NCBI GenBank assembly: GCA_944320995.1
Contig: CALUJQ010000001.1
Coordinates: 170,036-234,035 of the forward strand
Length of the DNA stretch: 64,000 nucleotides
Source: an uncultured Barnesiella sp.
GTDB lineage: Bacteria; Bacteroidota; Bacteroidia; Bacteroidales; Barnesiellaceae
Direction: 5' to 3'
Shown piece after piece: positions 52,671 to 62,004 of the stretch (position 1 is the stretch's first letter; every line of letters starts with the position of its first letter). Made by a program: the position numbers and the translations under genes. Under the pieces are notes generated by a model. That model searched no databases, had not been told where the DNA came from, and was given only the letters and a program-made list of their open reading frames with translations.

Positions 52671-54914
52671 TTATTCTTTGCAGCGTGTGGCTTTTTGCAC
52701 GCCTTTTATTTTTCGTAGTTTGTTACAGAGCGATTCGACGACTCGGGTGTCGTGCACCATGATATTTACCGTACCGGTGAAAACACCTTCGGTAGCTTGT
52801 ATCGAGAGAGCTCTCATGTCGATCATCAGTTCGTTGGAGATGACGCGGGTTATTTCGTTGAGGATACCCATTCGGTCGATGCCTTGTATCTCTATTTTCG
52901 CGGGGAAGGACAGTGCTTTGCTGGCTTCCCATTGTGTGGAGACCAGTCTGGGGCCGAAACTCGATTTCAGTCGCATGGCCACAGGGCACTCCCGTTTGTG
53001 GACGACGACGGTTTCATCGTCCTCTACATAGCCCAAGACGTCGTCGCCGGGAATGGGACAGCAGCAGTCTGCCACTTTGTAGTTCTTTATTCCGTTTTCG
53101 TCGCGCAGGATATAGGTTTGTTTGCGATCTATCGCTATGGGTTTCGCGGGTGTGGTTTTGGCGGGGTCCTCTTTGCCGTTGCTGTTGCCGAACGAGAGTT
53201 TCAAATAGCGCATAAAGGGATTTTGGCTTTTCCCTTTGATGATTTTCTTGATGTTTTCGTTGGGGATTATTTCGTCGATTCCTATTTTATAGAAGAGGTC
53301 GTCCCGATGTTGCATACCGAGGTTGCTCACCACTTTGGTTATGATCTCGTTGGAGTATTCGATATGGTTGTTTTCGAGGTACTCTTTCAATCGTTTTTCT
53401 CCTTTGGCGATGATTTTGCGCCGGTCTTTCCGCAGGGCGGCGGTGAGTCGGCTACGCGCTTTGGCGGTAGTGACGAGGTTGAGCCACTCTTCTTTGGGAG
53501 TTTGCGATTTGGAGGTAAGTATTTCTACTTGGTCACCACTTTGTAGTTTTTGGCTCAATGGCACTAATCGATGGTTGACTTTGGCGGCGATGCAGTGGAA
53601 GCCGAGGTCGGAGTGTAGGGTAAATGCCAAGTCGAGTGCCGTAGCGTCTTTGGGCAGGGTGATAAGTTCGCCTTTGGGGGTGAACACGAAAATCTCGGTA
53701 CTGAACAGGTTGAGCTTGATGGTATCGAGGAAGTCGATGGCGTTGGGTTCGGGGTGCTCGAGAATGTCTTTGATGGTTTTGAGCCAGATGTCGAGTTCCG
53801 ATTCTTCGTCGGAGTTCCCGACTTTATATTTCCAGTGGGCCGCGAATCCGCGTTCGGCGATTTCGTCCATCTTTTCGCTGCGAATCTGTACCTCTATCCA
53901 GTTGCCGTCGGGCCCCATGACCGTGAGGTGCAGGGCTTTGTATCCGTTGGCTTTGGGGCGGCTTACCCAGTCGCGGGTACGTTCGGGATGCAGTTTGTAG
54001 ATGTCGGTGATGACCGAGTATATCAACCAGCAATCTTTTTTTTCGTCGGCTTCGTTGGGGCATTTAAAGATAATCCGTACGGCATAGAGGTCATATACTT
54101 CCTCGAAGGGAATGTGTTTCGACTCCATTTTGTTCCAAATAGAGTAGATCGACTTTACCCGGGCTTTCATCTCGAAATCCAATCCCATCTCTTTGAGTTT
54201 GGCGATAATGGGCTTGGAGAAGTTGTTGTAGATTTGTTGGCGCGACTCTTCGGTTTCGGCAATTTTTTGTTTGATTTGGTTGTAGGCCTCGGGGTGTTCG
54301 TATTTGAAAGCGAGGTCTTCGAGCTCGGTCTTGATGGCAAACAGCCCGAGCCGATGGGCCAACGGGGCATATATATAGAGCGTTTCGCCGGCGATTTTGT
54401 ATTGTTTGCTGGGGAGCATGGAGCCGAGGGTGCGCATGTTGTGCAGGCGGTCGGCCATTTTGATGAGGATTACCCGAATGTCTTCGGACATGGTCAGCAG
54501 CAGCCGGCGGAAGTTTTCGGCTTGGGCCGATGCTTGGTCTCCGAAGATACCTCCCGATATTTTGGTGAGTCCATCGACAATCGAAGCTATCTTTTTACCG
54601 AAATGGTTCTCTATGTCCTCGACCGTATATTCGGTATCTTCGACGACATCGTGCAGCAGGGCTGAACATATCGAAGTGGAGCCCAACCCTATCTCTTGGC
54701 TCACGATTCGGGCCACGGCGATGGGGTGCAGTATGTAAGGTTCGCCCGACCGTCGCCTGATTCCTTTGTGTGCCTCTTTGGCAAATTTGAACGCACGTTC
54801 GATGATCTCTACTTTTTTCCGATGGTTTGAGTTGAGATAGCCGTTGAGCAGTTCTTTAAATTTATCTTCGATAAGTTGCTCTTCGTTGGTGTATGCTTGA
54901 TCGGACGGTTCCAT
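52671..54914 (-). CDS. rel: Bifunctional (p)ppGpp synthetase/hydrolase (Rel/SpoT)
   Basis: 747 residues. An HD hydrolase domain (about 45-200) with HPIAVARIVSQEIGL and CSALLHDVVEDTEYTVEDIE is intact. The synthetase domain (about 240-370) has RVKSIYSIWNKMESK, YDLYAVRIIF, RPKANGYKALHLTVMG, WIEVQIRSEKMDEIAERGFAAHWKYK. TGS (about 405-465, FVFTPKGELITLPKDATALDLAF), a helical/zinc-finger region with VADCCCPIPGDDV, and a C-terminal ACT domain follow. Both activities look competent. Stringent-response regulator; first gene of an operon with pgpH. Confidence 0.96.
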   Translation of the reverse strand: MEPSDQAYTNEEQLIEDKFKELLNGYLNSNHRKKVEIIERAFKFAKEAHKGIRRRSGEPYILHPIAVARIVSQEIGLGSTSICSALLHDVVEDTEYTVEDIENHFGKKIASIVDGLTKISGGIFGDQASAQAENFRRLLLTMSEDIRVILIKMADRLHNMRTLGSMLPSKQYKIAGETLYIYAPLAHRLGLFAIKTELEDLAFKYEHPEAYNQIKQKIAETEESRQQIYNNFSKPIIAKLKEMGLDFEMKARVKSIYSIWNKMESKHIPFEEVYDLYAVRIIFKCPNEADEKKDCWLIYSVITDIYKLHPERTRDWVSRPKANGYKALHLTVMGPDGNWIEVQIRSEKMDEIAERGFAAHWKYKVGNSDEESELDIWLKTIKDILEHPEPNAIDFLDTIKLNLFSTEIFVFTPKGELITLPKDATALDLAFTLHSDLGFHCIAAKVNHRLVPLSQKLQSGDQVEILTSKSQTPKEEWLNLVTTAKARSRLTAALRKDRRKIIAKGEKRLKEYLENNHIEYSNEIITKVVSNLGMQHRDDLFYKIGIDEIIPNENIKKIIKGKSQNPFMRYLKLSFGNSNGKEDPAKTTPAKPIAIDRKQTYILRDENGIKNYKVADCCCPIPGDDVLGYVEDDETVVVHKRECPVAMRLKSSFGPRLVSTQWEASKALSFPAKIEIQGIDRMGILNEITRVISNELMIDMRALSIQATEGVFTGTVNIMVHDTRVVESLCNKLRKIKGVQKATRCKE

Positions 54915-54935
54915 AACGTTGAAATCTAATTCTCA

Positions 54936-54943
54936 CAAAGATA
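54936..54943 (-). promoter_or_regulatory. -7 element for the rel-pgpH operon
   Basis: The minus strand reads TATCTTTG, 22 bases upstream of the ATG. Confidence 0.5.
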
Positions 54944-55084
54944 GCGGAAGGGAATTGTAAATGCAAATAAAATTTGCATTTTACCGGGGGTTTTTATTCC
55001 TCCGATGTATGGCGTAATCCATGAGATGGTTCGGAGTGGTGGTGCTTCTCTTTTGGAAGGTGTATTCAAGGGATTGCAAGGAAA

Positions 55085-55125
55085 GGAAACCGGAACTGCC
55101 CGATGATTTGTCAGGCGGTTCCGGT
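55085..55125 (-). terminator. Terminator of pfkA
   Basis: ACCGGAACTGCC (55089-55100) pairs with GGCGGTTCCGGT (55114-55125) with one wobble. On the minus strand a T-rich TTTCCTTTCC follows. Confidence 0.65.
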
Positions 55126-55151
55126 GTGAGATAGAATGTTTTTGTCTTGTT

Positions 55152-56132
55152 TCAGATCGAGAGTCTTCTCAGGGTGTTGAGCAATTCGCGGTCGATGGGT
55201 TTGTCGTTTTTGATTGCTTTGTTGAAGGGGACGTATTCGATTTCGTTATTGCGGATACCGATCATGACATTGCGCTGGTCTTCGAGCAGGGCGTCGATTG
55301 CGGCCGAACCCATGCGACTGGCGAGAATGCGGTCGTGTGCTGTGGGAGAGCCGCCTCGTTGAATGTGTCCCAAAATCGTTACCCGTACGTCGTACTGGGG
55401 ATATTCTTTTTGTACGCGCTCGGCCAAATGCATGGCTCCGCCCGTGATGGGGCTTTCGGCTACCAGCACGATACTGCTGTTTTTCGATTTGCGGAATCCG
55501 TTTTTGATGAGTTCTTCGAGTTGGTCAACCTCGGTCGAAATCTCGGGAATGATGGCGGCTTCGGCTCCGGTGGCGATAGCACCGTTGAGTGCGAGGAATC
55601 CGGCATCGCGCCCCATGACTTCGATAAAAAAAAGCCGCTCGTGCGAAGTAGCTGTATCGCGAATTTTATCGACGGCATCCATGATGGTATTCAGGGCGGT
55701 GTCGTATCCGATTGTCGTGTCGGTTCCATAGAGGTCATTGTCTATCGTGCCGGGCAACCCCACAATAGGGAAATTGAATTCCGAGGCGAAGATGCGGGCT
55801 CCGGTGAGGGTCCCGTCCCCACCGATGACCACAAGGGCATCGATGCCCTCTTTGACGAGTGTGTCGTAGGCGATTTTCCGCCCTTCGGGAGTTTTGAATT
55901 CTTGGCAACGGGCGGTTTTCAGTATGGTTCCACCCTGTTGTATGATGTTGCTTACGTTTTGCGTTTTGAAAGGCAATATTTCTCCTGTAATGAGGCCTTT
56001 ATATCCGCGATAAATCCCTTTTACCTCGAATCCGTTGTAGATGGCGGCACGCGTCACCGCACGAATGGCCGCATTCATTCCGGGGGCGTCGCCTCCCGAA
56101 GTCAAGATACCTATACATTTAATTTGCGACAT
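55152..56132 (-). CDS. pfkA: ATP-dependent 6-phosphofructokinase
   Basis: 326 residues. Phosphorylates fructose 6-phosphate in glycolysis. Seen: [44 protein letters not shown] with the GGDGT that marks ATP rather than pyrophosphate use, [22 protein letters not shown] with catalytic Asp, [14 protein letters not shown], and [21 protein letters not shown]. Length and motifs are normal for the bacterial PfkA group. Confidence 0.96.
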   Translation of the reverse strand: MSQIKCIGILTSGGDAPGMNAAIRAVTRAAIYNGFEVKGIYRGYKGLITGEILPFKTQNVSNIIQQGGTILKTARCQEFKTPEGRKIAYDTLVKEGIDALVVIGGDGTLTGARIFASEFNFPIVGLPGTIDNDLYGTDTTIGYDTALNTIMDAVDKIRDTATSHERLFFIEVMGRDAGFLALNGAIATGAEAAIIPEISTEVDQLEELIKNGFRKSKNSSIVLVAESPITGGAMHLAERVQKEYPQYDVRVTILGHIQRGGSPTAHDRILASRMGSAAIDALLEDQRNVMIGIRNNEIEYVPFNKAIKNDKPIDRELLNTLRRLSI

Positions 56133-56156
56133 AACCTATATATGTTTAGTTGACGG

Positions 56157-56164
56157 CAAAGATA
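56157..56164 (-). promoter_or_regulatory. -7 element for pfkA
   Basis: The minus strand reads TATCTTTG, 25 bases upstream of the ATG. Confidence 0.5.
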
Positions 56165-56212
56165 AAGATAAAAATCGAATACCCGTACAAGATAGATAAC
56201 GATAGTTGAGAA

Positions 56213-56275
56213 TTAATGTTTTTGTAACACGATTTTTTTCGCTTGTTTTTGTTCCTTGGTCAGACGGATATTCAT
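56213..56275 (-). CDS. Possible 20-residue basic peptide coupled to ispH
   Basis: The ispH stop overlaps a new start as ATGA, opening a 20-codon frame, MNIRLTKEQKQAKKIVLQKH, ending TAA at 56213. It is Lys/Gln-rich with a short amphipathic pattern. The overlap favours translational coupling, but the frame is short enough to arise by chance. Confidence 0.25.
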   Translation of the reverse strand: MNIRLTKEQKQAKKIVLQKH

Positions 56276-57147
56276 TCTTTTTCTCCCTTTAATAGCCGGG
56301 CAATATATTCTTGAACCTCGGTCATGAGCCAGCGGGGGGTGGAGGTGGCTCCGCAAATGCCAATGCTCTCTTTCCCTTTGAGCCAGCGAGGGTCTATTTC
56401 GGTAATGTCGGAGACGAGGTGCGAGCAGGGGTTGACTTGCTGGCATTCGCCGAAAAGCACGCGGCCGTTGGAACTTTTTTGGCCACAGACAAAAAGCACG
56501 AGGTCGTGCCGTCGGGCAAATTCCCGGATATTGGGTATGCGGTTGGCGACTTGCCGGCAGATGGTGTCGAATGATTCGAACCTACCGTCGGGTTTCAGTT
56601 GCTTGATTTCGTCGGCGATATGCCGGAAACCCTCGACCGACTTGGTGGTTTGGGAGTAGAGAAGTAGTTTTTTACGCAAGTCTATTTTGTCGAGGTCTTG
56701 ACTGTTTTCGATGACAACGGCTTGACCGTGGGTTTGCCCCACCAGCCCGTTGACTTCGGCGTGGCCTGTTTTCCCGTAGATGACGATTTGGGCCTCTTCG
56801 GGCGGGTTGGAGTCGTAGGCGGTTTTTATTTTCCGTTGCAGTTGGAGTACGACGGGACAAGTGGCATCGATGATTTCGATGTTGTTCTCGGCCGCGATAC
56901 GATAGGTTTCGGGCGGTTCTCCGTGGGCACGCAGCAATACTTTCACGTCGCGCAACTGTTTGAGTTGCTCGTGGTCGATGGTGATGAGTCCTTTGGCTTT
57001 GAGCCGCTCCACTTCATTGCTGTTGTGAACGATGTCGCCGAGGCAGTAGAGCCGCCCGCTGCGGTCGAGTTCCTCTTCGGCCTTGCGTATGGCTGTGACA
57101 ACTCCGAAACAGAACCCCGAGTGTTCGTCTATCTCTATGCGTGCCAT
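56272..57147 (-). CDS. ispH: 4-hydroxy-3-methylbut-2-enyl diphosphate reductase
   Basis: 291 residues from ATG 57147 (MARIEIDEHSGFCFGV); the longer frame overlaps cmk. Last enzyme of the non-mevalonate isoprenoid pathway, making IPP and DMAPP. The three cluster-binding Cys are present in SGFCFGVVTAI, DATCPVVLQLQ and ICGATSTPRWL. GDIVHNSNEVERL and LLYSQTTKSVEGF are also typical. It is cotranscribed with cmk and porQ; its product feeds the polyprenyl synthase at 59.1 kb. Confidence 0.95.
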   Translation of the reverse strand: MARIEIDEHSGFCFGVVTAIRKAEEELDRSGRLYCLGDIVHNSNEVERLKAKGLITIDHEQLKQLRDVKVLLRAHGEPPETYRIAAENNIEIIDATCPVVLQLQRKIKTAYDSNPPEEAQIVIYGKTGHAEVNGLVGQTHGQAVVIENSQDLDKIDLRKKLLLYSQTTKSVEGFRHIADEIKQLKPDGRFESFDTICRQVANRIPNIREFARRHDLVLFVCGQKSSNGRVLFGECQQVNPCSHLVSDITEIDPRWLKGKESIGICGATSTPRWLMTEVQEYIARLLKGEKE

Positions 57148-57169
57148 CTGTTGTGCCCTTTTGTGTGGT

Positions 57170-57874
57170 TTAATATTGCAATTTTTTAATCGTCTCTTCG
57201 TATCGGTCAATGAGCCATTTGTCTTGTGCTTCGATTGTCATGTGGGAATTGTCGAGGAGGATAGCGTCGTCGGCTTTTCTCAAAGGGCTTTCCTTACGGG
57301 TTTGGTCGATATGGTCGCGCTTGTTGATGTTGGCGACTACTTCATCGAAATCGACTTCGACGCCTTTTGCCCGCAGTTCATCGACACGGCGTTGCGCACG
57401 GGTTTCGGCCGAAGCCGTCACAAATATTTTCAGTTCGGCATGGGGGAATACGGTCGTGCCTATATCCCTGCCGTCCATGACGATACCCTTCCGCTCGCCC
57501 ATTTTTTGTTGGGCGGCCACCATGGCGGTGCGCACGAAAGGAATGGCGCTTACAGGACTCACTTTGTCGGAAACCCGCATGGAACGAATCTCTTGTTCGA
57601 CATCTCTGCCGTTGAGAAACGTGTGTGTCTTGCCCGATCGGGCATCGGGACGAAAGTCGATTTGAATATCGTTCATAAGCGGCAACAAGGCTGTCGTGTT
57701 GACGGTGTCGCCGTCGATAAGGCCGTGGTCGAGACAGTAAAGGGTGACGGCTCGGTACATGGCCCCGCTGTCGATATAGATATATCCTATGTGACGGGCA
57801 AGAGCTTTGGCCATGGTGCTTTTCCCGCAAGAGGAAAATCCGTCGATGGCAATGGTTATGCGAGGTTTATCCAT
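57170..57874 (-). CDS. cmk: Cytidylate kinase
   Basis: 234 residues. Phosphorylates CMP and dCMP. P-loop [71 protein letters not shown], and [12 protein letters not shown] are all standard. It is 6 bases after porQ and 22 before ispH. Confidence 0.96.
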   Translation of the reverse strand: MDKPRITIAIDGFSSCGKSTMAKALARHIGYIYIDSGAMYRAVTLYCLDHGLIDGDTVNTTALLPLMNDIQIDFRPDARSGKTHTFLNGRDVEQEIRSMRVSDKVSPVSAIPFVRTAMVAAQQKMGERKGIVMDGRDIGTTVFPHAELKIFVTASAETRAQRRVDELRAKGVEVDFDEVVANINKRDHIDQTRKESPLRKADDAILLDNSHMTIEAQDKWLIDRYEETIKKLQY

Positions 57875-57880
57875 GATTGT

Positions 57881-58909
57881 CTATTTTTTGAATTCAAAAA
57901 GATTGGTAGAGAGGTTGACCATGAGCGTGGTCGCCCCCGTGTGTTGTTGGGCAAGAGCTACGCCGATACCGAACATGCGGACTTTGATGCCTCCGCCGAT
58001 ACTGAACCCCGAGAGGAAATTCCGGCTGGCTGTTTTCATGTCGGTACGGGTTTTGTAGTTGTATCCCAGCCCGATGTAAATTCGGTCGGTGGGTAGGAAT
58101 TCCACCCCGAAAATGAGGTGGCGGAACAGGTTGTCGGCAAATTTGTTTTTCTCGACAATGTTGCTGCTCCCGGTATAGGAACTGTTCTCGATGGTGGGAT
58201 AAGGCAGGTTCCACCGGGTGAGGTGCCGGGCTGTGACCGATATGCGTATGGGTGCATGTTCGAGGCTTTGTGTGTAGCCTATTTGCAAGTCGAAAGGCAT
58301 ACGTTCGAACGTTTCGTTGTACCGTTTGATTTGTCCGCCCAAATTGCGGGCGACCATTGAAAGCGACAAGTCTTTGTCGGCATTGTAGTAGTTGATGCCG
58401 AGATCGACGGCGAGTGCCCATGAGGTGTATTGCTCGTAAGACGAGTAGATAACTTTGGCGTTGATGCCGCCCCGTAGGGTGGCGTTGAAGTCGTGGGAGT
58501 AAATGCCGTTGAACACAATGTCCTTGGGCGAAAATTCACCGGTAATCACACCGGTCTCGTCGGCGCTTTTCATTTTGCCATATCCATAATATTGTATGCC
58601 GGCAGCCCAAGCCCCACGCTCTCCGGCCGCTTTACCGAATGTCGCCCCTGCCAGATTGATGTCGCCGACATATTTCATGTAGTTCAGGCCGAGTTGCATA
58701 TCTGATTCCGGCCCCATGAGCGCAGGATTTTGATTGATAAGGTTGATGTCTTCGTCGATAATCGATATGTTGGTCCCTCCCAGAGCGTAGGCGTGGGTCG
58801 AGGTGGGGATATTGAGGAAGTCGAACGAACTTGTCCCTTCTTGCCCTTTCCCGACCAAGCCAATCGAGAGAAACAGGAGTGCCGTGATGTATCGAATCGA
58901 GTGCTTCAT
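57881..58909 (-). CDS. porQ: Type IX secretion system protein PorQ
   Basis: 342 residues from ATG 58909 with a signal peptide (about 1-22, GLVGKGQ). An outer-membrane barrel of the FadL-like/PorV-related class. The opening SSFDFLNIPTSTHAYALGGTNISIIDEDINLINQNPAL matches PorP/PorQ/PorV-type proteins, and the ending TLMVNLSTNLFEF is a barrel-closing strand. PorQ works with PorZ, PorU and PorV in the attachment complex that anchors type IX cargo on A-LPS. First gene of the porQ-cmk-ispH operon. Confidence 0.9.
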   Translation of the reverse strand: MKHSIRYITALLFLSIGLVGKGQEGTSSFDFLNIPTSTHAYALGGTNISIIDEDINLINQNPALMGPESDMQLGLNYMKYVGDINLAGATFGKAAGERGAWAAGIQYYGYGKMKSADETGVITGEFSPKDIVFNGIYSHDFNATLRGGINAKVIYSSYEQYTSWALAVDLGINYYNADKDLSLSMVARNLGGQIKRYNETFERMPFDLQIGYTQSLEHAPIRISVTARHLTRWNLPYPTIENSSYTGSSNIVEKNKFADNLFRHLIFGVEFLPTDRIYIGLGYNYKTRTDMKTASRNFLSGFSIGGGIKVRMFGIGVALAQQHTGATTLMVNLSTNLFEFKK

Positions 58910-58926
58910 AATTCTTTTTCGGGGTT

Positions 58927-58934
58927 CAAAGATA
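58927..58934 (-). promoter_or_regulatory. -7 element for porQ-cmk-ispH
   Basis: The minus strand reads TATCTTTG, 18 bases upstream of the porQ ATG. Confidence 0.5.
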
Positions 58935-59145
58935 ACCAAAATTCCCGGTTGGCAGAGCGGTAAATCCCGATTTTACATTCCGGGCAGAATGGTTTTCGAT
59001 GTCTTAATAACGTGAAAAACGGGAATAAAGTATATAACGAGAGGGGATTATCGGCAAACTTATTTGCGCATAGGCTTGTTAGGCTCGATGAAAATGATTA
59101 AATTTGACCTCCATTCTATATCGTGCATAAAATTTTAGGTGGTTT

Positions 59146-60120
59146 ATGGAAGCGTTGCAAAAATATTTCGATACGATAGAGTCCGAACTTTTGAAAATAG
59201 AATATGCCGCGTCGCCCGATGGTCTGTATGCGCCGGTACGCTATGAGTTGTCGTTGGGAGGCAAACGGGTGCGCCCGCTGTTGGCCCTTCTCGCTTGCGA
59301 ACTGTTTGGCGGCGATTGCCGGCTTGCGTTGAATGCTGCGGTTGGATTGGAGATATTCCACAACTTTACACTATTGCATGACGATGTGATGGACAAAGCC
59401 GATGTGCGTCGGGGGAAACCTACCGTCCACAAGGTGTGGAACGAGAATACGGCAATACTTTCGGGCGATGCGATGGAAATAATAGCTTTCCGTTACATAG
59501 CCCGTACGGAGGCTCCGCATACAGGGGCGGTCATCGACTGGTTCTTGAAAACGGCACTCGAGATCTGCGAAGGACAACAGTTCGATATGGAGTTTGAACA
59601 CCGCGACGATGTGACCGAAGAGGAGTACATCGAGATGATACGTTTGAAAACGGCGGTATTGTTGGGAGGCGCGTTGAAGATAGGAGCCATTATCGGTGGC
59701 GCGAACGAGACGGATGCCGATCTTATCTATCGTTTCGGTGAGTCGCTGGGGCTGGCGTTCCAATTGCAGGACGATTGGCTCGACGTGTATGGCGACCCGG
59801 CCCGATTCGGAAAAAAAATCGGCGGTGATATTCTCAACAACAAGAAGACCTATATGCTCATCAATGCACAACGCCGTGCCGAAGGGGCCGATGCCGAGGA
59901 GCTGTCGCGCTGGTTGGCTGCGACCGAGTATGATCCTGCCGAAAAAATCGCAGCCGTGACAGCTTTGTACAACCGGGTGGGCGCAGGAGAGTTGTGCCTG
60001 CAACAGGTCGATACATACAGCCGCCGGGCTATCGATGCGTTGCGGCAAATCGGTGTGGCCGAGTCTGCAAAACAGCCGTTGTATGATTTGGCTACTTCGC
60101 TGATGAAACGAGACCATTGA
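59146..60120 (+). CDS. Trans-polyprenyl diphosphate synthase
   Basis: 324 residues. Adds isopentenyl units to make long-chain prenyl diphosphates, for menaquinone side chains or related lipids. First Asp-rich motif LLHDDVMDKADVRRGKPTVH; second FQLQDDWLDVYGDPARFGKK. GGKRVRPLLALLACEL and FDMEFEHRDD also match. The chain length cannot be read from sequence. A -7 element is not obvious upstream. Confidence 0.93.
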   Translation: MEALQKYFDTIESELLKIEYAASPDGLYAPVRYELSLGGKRVRPLLALLACELFGGDCRLALNAAVGLEIFHNFTLLHDDVMDKADVRRGKPTVHKVWNENTAILSGDAMEIIAFRYIARTEAPHTGAVIDWFLKTALEICEGQQFDMEFEHRDDVTEEEYIEMIRLKTAVLLGGALKIGAIIGGANETDADLIYRFGESLGLAFQLQDDWLDVYGDPARFGKKIGGDILNNKKTYMLINAQRRAEGADAEELSRWLAATEYDPAEKIAAVTALYNRVGAGELCLQQVDTYSRRAIDALRQIGVAESAKQPLYDLATSLMKRDH

Positions 60121-60139
60121 TTCACCTAAATATTACATT

Positions 60140-60844
60140 ATGCCTTACCGCCGGTTACCCAATACAGATAAAGCTCGTATCACCGCCCTTGAAAAAGCGG
60201 TGGCGATGGAACACGAGTATGATGTGGGGCAGCAGGCGGCTTCGTACAAAACTTTGAACGAAGCGCGTGCGCTCCTGCGACGATTCAAGAGTGCGGTGGA
60301 ACAATTCCAGTATTGCTATACGGCTCAGGCCGAAGCCAATCGGCAGTATCAGTCCCACCTGAAAACAGCACGGTTGTATATTTCGCATTTTATACAAGTG
60401 CTTAATCTGGCAGTTGTGCGCAACGAGGTGCGCAAAGAACATAAACTGTTTTACGGCCTTGACCCCGAAGATTTCACGGTACCCGATTTGACGAGCGAGA
60501 AGCATATCCTCATTTGGGGCGAGCGGCTCATCGAGGGAGAACGCGAGCGGCTGTCGCATGGTGGAGCCCCTATTTATAACCCTACGATCGCCAAAGTAAC
60601 GGTACATTACGATATTTTTAAGGACGCCTATCGGGAACAACAAAACTATAAATTGAATACGACCCGCTCTCAGTCGGGTTTGGACGCGTTGCGCGAAGAG
60701 GCCGATCGCATTATCCTCGATTTGTGGAACCAAGTAGAGGCCTATTATGCGGCTCTTCCGCTTGAAACCCGGTTGGCTCGTTGTCGCGATTATGGTGTCA
60801 TCTATTATTATCGCAGCGGCGAAAAACAGCCTGAGAATGATTGA
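60140..60844 (+). CDS. Conserved helical protein of unknown function
   Basis: 234 residues, almost wholly alpha-helical and rich in Glu, Arg and Gln; no signal peptide or membrane helix. Long helices (e.g. ALEKAVAMEHEYDVGQQAA, ALLRRFKSAVEQFQYCYTAQAE) suggest a bundle. A segment GLDPEDFTVPDLTSEKHILIWGERLIEGERERLSHGG lies in the middle. It resembles uncharacterised proteins seen in Bacteroidales. It starts 19 bases after the prenyl synthase and overlaps tatD by 8 bases. Confidence 0.75.
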   Translation: MPYRRLPNTDKARITALEKAVAMEHEYDVGQQAASYKTLNEARALLRRFKSAVEQFQYCYTAQAEANRQYQSHLKTARLYISHFIQVLNLAVVRNEVRKEHKLFYGLDPEDFTVPDLTSEKHILIWGERLIEGERERLSHGGAPIYNPTIAKVTVHYDIFKDAYREQQNYKLNTTRSQSGLDALREEADRIILDLWNQVEAYYAALPLETRLARCRDYGVIYYYRSGEKQPEND

Positions 60845-61604
60845 TACACATACGCATATTTATCTCGAAGAGTTTGACGAAGACCGCGTCGAAGTGGTGC
60901 GCCGTGCCCGTGAAGCGGGTGTGGAGCGGGTGATATTGCCCAATGTCGATCTCGATACAGTGGCGGCGATGCAGGCTACCAGCGACCTTTTCCCGGGTTA
61001 TTGCCGTATGGCGATGGGACTGCACCCTACTTCGGTAGGGGCCGACTATCGGGAACAGCTCGACCGGACGAAAGAGTTGTTGTTTGCCGGCGACTATTGT
61101 GCTGTGGGCGAGATAGGTCTCGACCTTTATTGGGATAAGACTTATGCACGGGAACAGGAAGAGTCTTTTGTTGTGCAGACGGGTTGGGCGGCCGAGCTGG
61201 ATTTGCCTGTAATTATCCACTGCCGCGATGCTTTCTCCGAAATCGTAGCCCTGTTGCAATCGGGGCGAGTCGCACCCTTCCGAGGGGTGTTCCACAGTTT
61301 TACCGGCACGGCCGAGGAGGTGCGTACGTTGCGGAAGCAGGGCGATTACTACTTCGGGATAAACGGTATTGTTACCTTTAAAAATGCGCACCTCGAAGAT
61401 ATGGTGCGCGAGGTAGGTATCGATCGCATTTTACTCGAAACCGATGCTCCCTATCTGGCTCCCGTGCCTTATCGGGGTAAACGCAACGAGCCTTCGTATT
61501 TGCCTCGCATGGCTCAGCGTATTGCCGATATTTTGAGCATGAGTGTCGCTGAGGTTGATGGGGCTGCCACGGCCAATGCTTTTCGTCTGTTTGGCCAGTG
61601 GTGA
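60837..61604 (+). CDS. tatD: TatD-family metal-dependent deoxyribonuclease
   Basis: 255 residues from ATG 60837 (MIDTHTHIYLEEFDEDR). Metal ligands are visible in DTHTH, AVGEIGLDLYWD (Glu), IIHCRDAFSE (His), GVFHSFTGTAEE (His) and LLETDAPYLAPVPYRGKRNEP (Asp). TatD-family enzymes are 3'-5' exonucleases on DNA or deacylate D-aminoacyl-tRNA. It overlaps the end of the preceding gene by 8 bases, so translation is probably coupled. Confidence 0.93.
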   Translation: MIDTHTHIYLEEFDEDRVEVVRRAREAGVERVILPNVDLDTVAAMQATSDLFPGYCRMAMGLHPTSVGADYREQLDRTKELLFAGDYCAVGEIGLDLYWDKTYAREQEESFVVQTGWAAELDLPVIIHCRDAFSEIVALLQSGRVAPFRGVFHSFTGTAEEVRTLRKQGDYYFGINGIVTFKNAHLEDMVREVGIDRILLETDAPYLAPVPYRGKRNEPSYLPRMAQRIADILSMSVAEVDGAATANAFRLFGQW

Positions 61605-61769
61605 GGGTATTCTCGCTTTTGTAAAGTCTCCCGATTTCTTCATAAATTCCAATAACCTACCTTTATAAAAAAATCTTCGTTGTGTCCCTGAGGTGTGGCG
61701 GAGCGTACAAGGCCTTTCTCCACGGGGGTAGGCTATTAGCTCTGACCGTTTTTGGGTGTTGTGTGTATT
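61605..61769. other. Non-coding stretch after tatD
   Basis: Part of a 307-base gap before the tRNA. No gene or clear terminator is seen in this part. Confidence 0.4.
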
Positions 61770-61797
61770 GTCATTTCGCACTCCGATGCGGTATCCA
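61770..61797. repeat. Short palindromic dispersed repeat, copy 2
   Basis: Matches 14860-14885: GTCATT, CGCACT, GATGCGG, ATCCA and AATAT occur in the same order with few changes. The inverted arms are less perfect than in copy 1. Confidence 0.45.
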
Positions 61798-61876
61798 TAA
61801 ATATGAGGGCAGGGATAAAGCGTCTCTACGGAATACTATTTTTTATAAAAATTTTCGGGGAACCCGAAAAATGTAT

Positions 61877-61884
61877 TATATTTG
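61877..61884 (+). promoter_or_regulatory. -7 element for tRNA-Ser
   Basis: TATATTTG, 27 bases upstream of the mature tRNA. Confidence 0.5.
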
Positions 61885-61911
61885 CCCCCGTTTTTACGGG
61901 AACAACCCTAT

Positions 61912-61999
61912 GGAGTGATGCTCGAGTGGTTGAAGAGGCACGCCTGGAAAGCGTGTATACGCCAAAAGCGTATCGGGGGTTCGAATCCCCCTTACTCCG
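61912..61999 (+). tRNA. tRNA-Ser (anticodon GGA)
   Basis: An 88-base class II tRNA. Acceptor arms GGAGTGA (61912-61918) and TTACTCC (61992-61998) pair with one wobble, and the discriminator is G. Anticodon stem CACGC/GCGTG with loop CTGGAAA gives anticodon GGA at 61946-61948, which reads UCC/UCU. A long variable arm (TATACGCCAAAAGCGTAT) and the T arm GGGGGTTCGAATCCCCC are clear. CCA is not encoded. Confidence 0.96.
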
Positions 62000-62004
62000 C
62001 CCCG

